A stretch of DNA of 6,081 bases, from the NCBI GenBank assembly GCA_023399105.1, contig JAEWQT010000053.1, positions 1-6,081 of the forward strand, given 5' to 3'. The notes under the pieces were generated by a model. That model made no database searches. It saw only the letters and a list, made by a program, of their open reading frames with translations, and was not told where the DNA came from. Positions 1 to 5,201 of the stretch are shown here, piece after piece (position 1 is the stretch's first letter; every line of letters starts with the position of its first letter). The translations under genes were made by a program, and so were the position numbers. This DNA comes from Pseudomonadota bacterium. Lineage in GTDB: Bacteria > Pseudomonadota > Gammaproteobacteria > Pseudomonadales > Oceanobacteraceae.

Positions 1-219
1 GGGGTTTTTCTCGCTTACGGTATTGTTGGCCCGGTCAGTGCGGTGCTGCACCATCTGGCGGAAGAAGAAATTAAACTGTACGAAGCGGTGAAATCCTGTG
101 TCATCGCCTCTCTTAACGGCCTGCCGCCGCAGCTGGCGGTGGAGTTTGGCCGTAAATCCCTGTTCACCCGTGACCGGCCCACCTTTACCGAGGTTGAAAG
201 TAAGGTGCGGAGCCGCTGA
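1..219 (+). CDS. motA: Flagellar motor stator protein MotA, C-terminal fragment (5' end outside window)
   Basis: Frame 1 is open from the first base to TGA at 217-219 and gives the last 72 residues of a MotA-type protein. MotA is the inner-membrane stator subunit that, with MotB, forms the proton channel and transmits torque to FliG. The fragment opens with the end of the last transmembrane helix (GVFLAYGIVGPVSAVL) and continues into the cytoplasmic tail, with the family signatures SLNGLPPQLAVEFGRKSLF and RPTFTEVE. These match my memory of E. coli MotA (NLNGYAPPIAVEFGRK, ERPSFIELE), so it resembles the proton-type MotA more than PomA. The catalytic cytoplasmic loop lies upstream and cannot be assessed. 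The stop overlaps the motB start (TGATG), which indicates translational coupling and one operon. Identification is secure despite truncation by the window edge. Confidence 0.95.
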   Translation, partial: GVFLAYGIVGPVSAVLHHLAEEEIKLYEAVKSCVIASLNGLPPQLAVEFGRKSLFTRDRPTFTEVESKVRSR

Positions 220-221
220 TG
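209..221 (+). promoter_or_regulatory. motB ribosome binding site inside the motA end, with TGATG start/stop overlap
   Basis: GGAG at 209-212 lies six bases before the motB ATG (219-221), and that ATG shares its A with the motA TGA. This arrangement suits ribosome reinitiation and matched synthesis of the two stator subunits. The sequence and spacing are seen directly; coupling is inferred. Confidence 0.6.
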
Positions 222-1259
222 GAAAATCTGGGCCAGAACAAAAACATCGTTATTCGTCGTATTAAAAAAGGCAAACATGACCGTCATGGCGGTGCCTGGA
301 AAGTGGCGATGGCGGATTTTGCGCTGGCTATGATGGCGCTGTTTCTGGTGCTGTGGATTATCAGTAATTCTGATGAAATCCAGCGGGCCGCCATTTCCGG
401 TTATTTTCAGGACCCGCTGGCTTACGAAGAGGGCAGTAAGGTGCCTTCGCGTTATGTGATTGACCTGGGTGGCTCGCCATCGCAGGCGGATAACATCGCT
501 GAATCGGAAGTGATTGATCCGGAAAAAATTCTGCAGGCGGAAGAAATTGAAAGCATGGCGGAGGCCATTGAGCGGCAGCGGCTGGAAAACAAAAAAGCCC
601 AGATCGAAGAGCGTATTAATGCCAGCCCGACCCTCAGCCCGTTTAAAGACCAGTTGTTGCTGGACATTACCACCGAAGGTTTGCGGCTGCAGATTGTCGA
701 TAAAACCAACCGGCCGATGTTTGATACCGGCAGTGCACGGCTGAAATATTATTCCGAGGATATTCTGTGGGAACTGGCGCCGTTAATGGCCGCCATGGAT
801 AACCGCTTATCCATTTCCGGCCACACCGATGCGGCGCGCATGGGTGGGCTGGATGAGTCTGAAGACGCCAACTGGAGTTTGTCGGCGATGCGCGCCGACA
901 GTGCGCGGCAGGCGCTGATGGAAGCCGGGGTGCCGAAGACGCAGATCGCGCAGGTGATTGGTATGGGCGATACCGCGCCGCTGAACGCGGAAGACCCATA
1001 CTCCGACGTTAACCGGCGCATTTCCATTACCCTGCTGAATATCCGCTCTGAGGCCAGTGTGCGTAAGCGTGGCGCCGAGCCCGAGGTGGAATTTATTAAC
1101 GGAGGTGAGGCGGGTGCCGATGGCGAAGCCGGCACCGCTGACCCGCGTGAACCGGTGATTAATCGTTCCGGATCCATGCTGGAGCGTCTGCGCCAGCAGC
1201 GTGAAGCGCGGGATAACCCTTACGATAACCCGCCCAACGAAGAAGAAGCGTTCTGGTAG
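219..1259 (+). CDS. motB: Flagellar motor stator protein MotB, peptidoglycan-anchored
   Basis: This 346-residue protein is the MotA partner that anchors the stator to peptidoglycan. A basic cytoplasmic N-terminus (RRIKKGKHDRHGGAWK, 13-28) leads into one transmembrane helix at about 29-49, in which Asp33 aligns with the proton-accepting Asp32 of E. coli MotB. A plug-like amphipathic segment follows (about 51-66, ending GYFQDPLAY), then a charged linker with helical potential at about 100-133. The periplasmic OmpA/MotB domain spans about 145-274, with SGHTD at 200-204, NWSLSAMRA at 218-226, GMGD at 248-251 and NRRI at 265-268. ATG at 219 is supported by GGAG at 209-212, six bases upstream, and by the 1-nt overlap with motA. 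Two things are unusual: the helix reads ADFALAMMALF where Thr and Phe are usual at positions 36 and 41, and a roughly 70-residue low-complexity acidic tail follows the OmpA domain. The tail may be common in Pseudomonas-type MotB. Confidence 0.97.
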   Translation: MENLGQNKNIVIRRIKKGKHDRHGGAWKVAMADFALAMMALFLVLWIISNSDEIQRAAISGYFQDPLAYEEGSKVPSRYVIDLGGSPSQADNIAESEVIDPEKILQAEEIESMAEAIERQRLENKKAQIEERINASPTLSPFKDQLLLDITTEGLRLQIVDKTNRPMFDTGSARLKYYSEDILWELAPLMAAMDNRLSISGHTDAARMGGLDESEDANWSLSAMRADSARQALMEAGVPKTQIAQVIGMGDTAPLNAEDPYSDVNRRISITLLNIRSEASVRKRGAEPEVEFINGGEAGADGEAGTADPREPVINRSGSMLERLRQQREARDNPYDNPPNEEEAFW

Positions 1260-1262
1260 TGT

Positions 1263-2300
1263 TTAAAGCCCGGTGAGGGTTTGCAGAATGCGCCGGTAAC
1301 TGTCGAAGCGGCGCTCGCTGACCTCGCCTTTTTTTACCGCCGCACGAATGGCGCAACCGGGTTCCTGCTCATGGGCGCAATCGCGGAAGCGACAGTAACC
1401 GGCCAGCGGCCGTAATTCGCGGAAGCCGTACAGTACCTCATCTTCACTCATGTGCCATAAGCCGAATTCACGGATGCCGGGCGAGTCAATTAAGTCGCCG
1501 CCCGCCGGGAAGTGATACAGCCGCGCGGTGGTGGTGGTGTGTTTGCCTTTGCGGGTATTTTCCGACAACGCGCCTACTTTCAGTTCTTCGCCCGGCAGCA
1601 GCGTGCCGATCAGCGATGATTTGCCCACCCCGGACTGGCCGACAAACACACTGGTGCGGCCGTTGAGGAATTCTTTCAGTTCACCCAGGCTGCTGTCATC
1701 CTGGCTGCATACCCGCAGGGTGCGGTAGCCCAGCTGTTCGTAGCTGTGCAGCAGTTTAATAAAGTGGTCGCGGTTGCTGTCGTTAATCAGGTCGGTTTTA
1801 TTCAGCAGAATAATCGGTTCAATGCCGCAGTTTTCCGCCGCCACCAGGTAGCGGTCAATCAGGTTGGCGTGGGCTTCCGGTTCCGGTGCAATCACCAGCA
1901 CAATAAAATCAATGTTGGCGGCCACTGGTTTGATTTCGTTATAGGGGTTGGGGCGGGATAATTCCGATTGCCGCTCCTGCACCATTTCCACCACGCCGCT
2001 GTGCACGCCATTCACTTCCGGACCGGGGCGGAACACCACGTTGTCGCCGGTCACCAGTGAGCCCAGGTTGGCACGTAAGTGGCAACGGTAGCGCTGCCCC
2101 TGCAATTCGCCCTGGGTGGCTTCAATTTCCACCAGTGAACCAAAGTGGGCGATGACCCGCCCCGCGGTTTCGGCACCCAGCTCACCGGCCTGCAATAAGG
2201 TGCTGATGCCGGATTCTTTTTTCTGCACGCGGGCGGCTTTTTCTTCCTGAATTTTTTCTACCCGCCACGCCTGGCGGCGGGTCAGCTTTCGTTTGCTCAT
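1263..2300 (-). CDS. rsgA: Small ribosomal subunit biogenesis GTPase RsgA (YjeQ)
   Basis: RsgA is a cytoplasmic, ribosome-stimulated GTPase that acts late in 30S subunit maturation. The 345-residue product is close to the family's usual 350. A basic N-terminus (MSKRKLTRRQAWRV) is followed by an OB-fold at about 45-110. The GTPase domain is circularly permuted, which is diagnostic: G4 NKTD (167-170) comes before G1 GQSGVGKSS (221-229), then the Thr run of G2 (255-258) and G3 DSPG (272-275). The C-terminal zinc knuckle has Cys303, Cys308, His310 and Cys316 (the CRFRDCAH...C pattern). The start is chosen because MSK-K/R-KL matches the E. coli N-terminus; no good Shine-Dalgarno sequence precedes it. 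An ATG four bases upstream is out of frame. It ends three bases from the motB stop in convergent orientation and is divergent from orn, the conserved rsgA-orn arrangement. Confidence 0.98.
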   Translation of the reverse strand: MSKRKLTRRQAWRVEKIQEEKAARVQKKESGISTLLQAGELGAETAGRVIAHFGSLVEIEATQGELQGQRYRCHLRANLGSLVTGDNVVFRPGPEVNGVHSGVVEMVQERQSELSRPNPYNEIKPVAANIDFIVLVIAPEPEAHANLIDRYLVAAENCGIEPIILLNKTDLINDSNRDHFIKLLHSYEQLGYRTLRVCSQDDSSLGELKEFLNGRTSVFVGQSGVGKSSLIGTLLPGEELKVGALSENTRKGKHTTTTARLYHFPAGGDLIDSPGIREFGLWHMSEDEVLYGFRELRPLAGYCRFRDCAHEQEPGCAIRAAVKKGEVSERRFDSYRRILQTLTGL

Positions 2301-2330
2301 GCATGGGTACTGCGTTGACGGTTGGTGGCC

Positions 2331-2359
2331 ATTGTCCGTGTTGGCTGGCGGTGACGCAA
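2331..2359 (-). promoter_or_regulatory. Possible rsgA promoter
   Basis: On the minus strand, TTGCGT (plus-strand 2354-2359) and GACAAT (2331-2336) are separated by 17 bases. They match the sigma-70 -35 and -10 consensus at three and four of six positions. A start here would leave a leader of roughly 20-25 bases. The match is weak and the site is proposed mainly because rsgA needs a promoter in this 98-bp divergent gap. Confidence 0.2.
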
Positions 2360-2370
2360 GTTGCTAAACT
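2341..2370 (+). promoter_or_regulatory. Possible orn promoter with extended -10
   Basis: TGCTAAACT at 2362-2370 reads as an extended -10 (TGn followed by TAAACT, four of six to TATAAT). TTGGCT at 2341-2346 is a partial -35 with an 18-base spacer. Initiation would fall near 2377, about 20 bases before the orn start. It overlaps the proposed rsgA promoter on the other strand, so the two could compete for RNA polymerase. The motif is seen; its function is inferred. Confidence 0.35.
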
Positions 2371-2386
2371 TCCTGCACTTTTAACC

Positions 2387-2401
2387 AGGTAGCAGACTAT
2401 G
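2387..2401 (+). promoter_or_regulatory. orn ribosome binding site
   Basis: AGGT at 2387-2390 sits eight bases before the ATG at 2399-2401. It is a short but well-spaced Shine-Dalgarno sequence and supports this start. Confidence 0.5.
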
Positions 2402-2941
2402 AGCCAGAACGATTATTTAGTGTGGATGGATTTGGAAATGACCGGTCTGGATCCGGAGCGGGACGTGATTCTGGAGATCGCCACCATCGTCACCGATGGC
2501 AGCCTGAACGTGATTGCTGAAGGCCCGGTGCTGGCGGTGCATCAGCCGGATGTGTTGCTGGATGCCATGGATGACTGGAACACCAAAACCCACGGCAATT
2601 CCGGTCTGACCGAGCGGGTGCGCAACAGCGCCACCGATACCCGTGCTGCCGAGCTGGCGACGCTGGAGTTCCTGCGTCCTTACGTTAAGGCCGGGGCATC
2701 ACCACTGTGCGGTAACAGCATTCATCAGGACCGCCGTTTTCTGGTGAAATACATGCCGGAGCTGGAAGCCTATATGCATTACCGCAATATTGATGTGTCC
2801 ACGGTTAAGGAGCTGGCCAAGCGCTGGAAACCGGCGGTCGTGTCGTCGTTTCAGAAGCAGGGGGCACACCAGGCGCTGGACGATATTCGCGAATCCATCG
2901 CCGAGATGCTGCACTACCGTGAACATTTCCTGAAGCTGTAA
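2399..2941 (+). CDS. orn: Oligoribonuclease Orn (DEDDh 3'-5' exoribonuclease)
   Basis: Orn is a cytoplasmic 3'-5' exonuclease that converts the shortest RNA fragments, chiefly dinucleotides, to mononucleotides. In pseudomonads it is the main enzyme removing pGpG, the linear product of c-di-GMP hydrolysis. The 180-residue product is almost the same length as E. coli Orn (181) and highly similar throughout. All DEDDh metal and catalytic residues are present: Asp11 and Glu13 (WMDLEMTGL), Asp111 ([10 protein letters not shown]), His157 and Asp162 ([10 protein letters not shown]). The start agrees with the family N-terminus and has a suitable ribosome binding site. It is divergent from rsgA, as in E. 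coli and Pseudomonas, and converges on a diguanylate cyclase gene only four bases away. That neighbour makes and this enzyme clears parts of the same nucleotide pathway. Intact and very likely functional. Confidence 0.98.
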   Translation: MSQNDYLVWMDLEMTGLDPERDVILEIATIVTDGSLNVIAEGPVLAVHQPDVLLDAMDDWNTKTHGNSGLTERVRNSATDTRAAELATLEFLRPYVKAGASPLCGNSIHQDRRFLVKYMPELEAYMHYRNIDVSTVKELAKRWKPAVVSSFQKQGAHQALDDIRESIAEMLHYREHFLKL

Positions 2942-2945
2942 TGCC

Positions 2946-3992
2946 TCAGTTGTGCTGCGCTTCGTGCAGCACGCAGAGCTGGTCACGGCCCTGATCTTTC
3001 GCCAGATACAGGGCCTGGTCGGCCAGACTCATCAGGTCTTCTTCACTTTCCAGTCCGCGGGCCTCGGTGCCGGCAATGCCGATACTCAGGGTGACCTGCA
3101 ACTGCGGGTCGATCTGCGGGAAGCGCAATGACCGCACCCGCTGCATCACCCGTTCTGCCAGTTCGGTCGCGCGCCGGGTGTCACAATTATCCAGCACCAC
3201 CATAAATTCCTCGCCGCCATAGCGGCCAACCGCATCGTCGGCGCGCAGGCAATGGCGCAATGCGGTGGCAATACCCTGCAATACCTGATCGCCGGCTGCG
3301 TGGCCGAAGCGGTCGTTAACGCGTTTGAAGTAATCAGCATCCAGCATCAGCACCGACAGCGGGGTCAGGTTCAGCAAATGGCGCTGATAAGCGCGGTGCA
3401 GAATCTGTTTGATCGCGCCCTGATTCCACAGCCGGGTCAGACTGTCGATGCGTGCTTCCTGCCAGGCTTCATCCAGCTCACCGATCAGTTCAATTTGCGA
3501 ATCACTCAGCTGGGTCAGGTTGATTTCGGTTTGCGCCCAATTGCCGATATCGCGCAGCATTTCCGCCTCTTCCGGGCCGAAGGTTCGTGGCTGAGTATCA
3601 ATAATGCACAGGGTGCCAATGTTCTGGCCGCGGCTTTTTAACAGAAACCCGGCATAAAAGCGGGCATTGGGCGGGCCAAGCACATAAGGGTTATCGGCAA
3701 AGCGCGGATCCTGCAGGGTGTCCGGGCAGATCAGCATTTCGTCTTCCAGCAGGGTGTGCTGGCACAGTGAATCGCTGCGCGGGGTGTTGAGCAGGTCGAC
3801 GCCCTGAATGGATTTAAACCATTGAGTATCGGCTTCCATCAGCGCCAGATAGGCAATGGGCACATTAAACAAGCGGCTCAGAATGCGGGTAATGCGGTCG
3901 AAGCGCTCTTCCAGGGGCAGATACAGAATGTCGAGAGCCTGCAAAGCTTCCAGGCGCAGTTGTTCCTGTTGCGGATGAACAGCGGGTGGCAT
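2946..3992 (-). CDS. GAF-domain diguanylate cyclase (GGEEF)
   Basis: The 348-residue soluble protein has no membrane segment and should make c-di-GMP from two GTP. A GAF sensor domain covers about 25-160, with the family marks FNVPIAYLALME (42-53), SLCQHTLL (75-82), RFYAG (111-115) and IGTLCIID (125-132); its ligand is unknown. A helical linker (about 150-182) leads to the GGDEF domain, starting at DSLTRLWN (183-190). Metal-binding Asp218 lies in LDADYFKRVND, and the active-site loop is RYGGEEF (257-263). An inhibitory I-site RxxD (Arg250-Asp253) lies exactly five residues before GGEEF, so an active, product-inhibited enzyme is expected. AGGGAG seven bases upstream sets the start. queG ends 35 bases upstream on the same strand, suggesting cotranscription. 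This gene is not part of the conserved rsgA-orn-queG-nnrE order as I recall it, yet its composition resembles its neighbours, so any insertion is probably old. Confidence 0.95.
   Translation of the reverse strand: MPPAVHPQQEQLRLEALQALDILYLPLEERFDRITRILSRLFNVPIAYLALMEADTQWFKSIQGVDLLNTPRSDSLCQHTLLEDEMLICPDTLQDPRFADNPYVLGPPNARFYAGFLLKSRGQNIGTLCIIDTQPRTFGPEEAEMLRDIGNWAQTEINLTQLSDSQIELIGELDEAWQEARIDSLTRLWNQGAIKQILHRAYQRHLLNLTPLSVLMLDADYFKRVNDRFGHAAGDQVLQGIATALRHCLRADDAVGRYGGEEFMVVLDNCDTRRATELAERVMQRVRSLRFPQIDPQLQVTLSIGIAGTEARGLESEEDLMSLADQALYLAKDQGRDQLCVLHEAQHN
2952..2972. terminator. Hairpin at the convergent orn / diguanylate cyclase junction, possible bidirectional terminator
   Basis: GTGCTGC (2952-2958) and GCAGCAC (2966-2972) form a perfect 7-bp inverted repeat. 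A G·T wobble and a C-G pair can extend it to nine pairs around a TTC loop. It begins ten bases after the orn stop and lies within the last codons of the cyclase gene. Neither strand has a T-run after the stem, so it is not a textbook intrinsic terminator. It could instead protect the orn mRNA 3' end or mark a processed end. Confidence 0.35.
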
Positions 3993-4005
3993 GACAGATC
4001 TCCCT
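3990..4005 (-). promoter_or_regulatory. Strong ribosome binding site of the diguanylate cyclase gene
   Basis: On the minus strand AGGGAG (plus-strand 4000-4005) precedes the ATG (3990-3992) by seven bases. It is the best Shine-Dalgarno match in the window. No terminator-like hairpin separates it from the queG stop 35 bases upstream, consistent with readthrough from queG. Confidence 0.65.
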
Positions 4006-4027
4006 GATGATCGCTGTGTGACAGAGT

Positions 4028-5137
4028 TTAGCCGTTATTGGCCGCGTTGCTGAGCTGTTGTTGCAAGGCCCAGTCAATATGTTCCTGCACCAGTGGCGTG
4101 GCCAGGGGCCGGCGTTGTTGTAGCGCCGCCTGAATATCCAGGCTGGCCGGTGCATTGCCCAGGGCCACGGCAATATTGCGCAGCCAGTTTTCGTAACCGG
4201 TACGACGGATGGGCATGCCTTCGGTACGGTTCAGAAAGGTTTGTTCATCCCAGGCAAACAGCTCCAGCAGGGTGGCTTTATCCAGCCGGTGGCGGGGGGT
4301 GAAATCCGCTTCGGCGGTCGGTTTGCTGAAGCGGTTCCAGGGGCAGCCAATCTGGCAGTCATCGCAGCCGAAAATGCGGTTGCCCAGACCCGTGCGCAAT
4401 TCCGTGGGAATCGGGCCTTTCAGTTCGATGGTTAAATACGAAATACAGCGCCGGGCATCCAGGATGTGCGGGCCAACAAAGGCCTGCGTGGGGCAAATAT
4501 CCAGGCACGCGGTGCAACGCCCGCAGTTGTCGGCACGGTCCGGGGTATCTACCGGCAGCGGCAGATCGGTGAGGATTTCGCCGAGGAAAAAATACGAGCC
4601 GGCTTTGCGGTTGATCAGCATGGTGTTTTTGCCGATCCAACCCAGTCCGGCGTTGGCTGCCAGCGCCCGCTCCAGCACCGGCGCGCTGTCGACAAAGGCA
4701 CGGAAGCCCAGGGGGCCGGCTGCCTGCTGTAAGCGGTTACCCAGTTCGGTCAGGCGTTTGCGCAGTAATTTATGGTAATCGCGGCCCAGCGCGTAGCGGG
4801 AAATATAGGCGCGCCGCTTGTCGGTCAGCGCCCCGGCCAGCTCCACGCCGGGGGCGCGGTAGTCCATGCGGACGCTGATTACCCTGAGAGTGCCGGGCAG
4901 TAACTCGGCCGGCCGCGAGCGCATGGTGCCGTGGTCGGCCATGTAGCCCATCTCACCGTGATACCCCGCTGCCAGCCATTGTTGCAGGCGTTGTTCATCC
5001 TCTGCCAGCGCCACCCCGGTGACCCCGAGTTGCTGAAAACCCAGTTCTTGCGCCCACTGCTGCAGCTGCAGGCGGAGTGCGTGCAGCCGATCGAGGGGCG
5101 CAGAAAGTGAATGATTCGCAGGTTGCTGGTCGGGCAT
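4028..5137 (-). CDS. queG: Epoxyqueuosine reductase QueG
   Basis: QueG is a cytoplasmic cobalamin- and iron-sulfur-dependent enzyme that reduces epoxyqueuosine to queuosine at tRNA position 34, the last step of the pathway. The 369-residue product is near the E. coli length (379). The N-terminal half carries GYHGEMGYMADHG (58-70), LLPGTLRVISVRMDY (79-93), SRYALGRDYHKLLRKRL (113-129) and VDSAPVLERALA (149-160), where Asp150 is the likely catalytic acid. Two 4Fe-4S clusters are indicated by Cys205, 208, 211, 215 and Cys231, 258, 261, 265. A C-terminal helical repeat region includes RNIAVALGN (320-328). The reading frame continues upstream to an ATG at 5203, but the extra 22 residues look non-conserved and run into the nnrE start, so the ATG at 5137 is preferred. 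No clear Shine-Dalgarno sequence precedes it. It is divergent from nnrE, as in E. coli. Confidence 0.96.
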   Translation of the reverse strand: MPDQQPANHSLSAPLDRLHALRLQLQQWAQELGFQQLGVTGVALAEDEQRLQQWLAAGYHGEMGYMADHGTMRSRPAELLPGTLRVISVRMDYRAPGVELAGALTDKRRAYISRYALGRDYHKLLRKRLTELGNRLQQAAGPLGFRAFVDSAPVLERALAANAGLGWIGKNTMLINRKAGSYFFLGEILTDLPLPVDTPDRADNCGRCTACLDICPTQAFVGPHILDARRCISYLTIELKGPIPTELRTGLGNRIFGCDDCQIGCPWNRFSKPTAEADFTPRHRLDKATLLELFAWDEQTFLNRTEGMPIRRTGYENWLRNIAVALGNAPASLDIQAALQQRRPLATPLVQEHIDWALQQQLSNAANNG

Positions 5138-5146
5138 GGGTTCGTC

Positions 5147-5177
5147 TTGGCGGCTGGCTTCGATATACTGCCGCCAA
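5147..5177. promoter_or_regulatory. 8-bp inverted repeat in the queG-nnrE divergent region, candidate operator
   Basis: TTGGCGGC (5147-5154) and GCCGCCAA (5170-5177) are perfect inverted copies separated by 15 bases. They enclose a TATACT box (5164-5169). The repeat occupies about half of the 64-bp region between the two divergent starts. A dimeric regulator could bind it and act on both genes, or it could form a leader hairpin in the queG mRNA. The repeat is seen directly; no regulator is identified. Confidence 0.4.
5164..5169 (+). promoter_or_regulatory. Possible -10 box of the nnrE promoter
   Basis: TATACT matches the sigma-70 -10 consensus at five of six positions and would place initiation near 5176, about 26 bases before the nnrE ATG. 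The hexamer 17 bases upstream (TTCGTC, 5141-5146) is a poor -35, so an activator would be needed or the site is not used. Confidence 0.3.
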
Positions 5178-5201
5178 TGTATCACAACGGACCCCCGGCA
5201 C

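Noticed and set aside
749..1177. A 142-residue open frame on the minus strand inside motB
   Set aside because: It is antisense to the conserved OmpA-like domain and its Ser/Ala-rich product shows no family features.
1265..1283. Imperfect AAAGCCC/GGGTTT inverted repeat near the motB-rsgA junction as a terminator
   Set aside because: The stem is only six pairs with a bulged G and has no T-run, too weak to call.
1524..1540. GGTGGTGGTGGTG triplet repeat
   Set aside because: It encodes the conserved Thr run of the RsgA G2 region (255-258) and needs no separate explanation as a repeat.
2942..4027. tRNA-Gly genes expected between orn and queG by analogy with E. coli
   Set aside because: The interval is filled by the diguanylate cyclase gene and 35- and 4-base gaps; no cloverleaf or TψC-like GGTTCGAAT signature was seen.
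4209..4778. A 189-residue open frame on the plus strand inside queG
   Set aside because: It is antisense to strongly conserved QueG sequence, its translation is Arg/Ser/Pro-rich with no recognisable domain, and long antisense frames are common in GC-rich genes.
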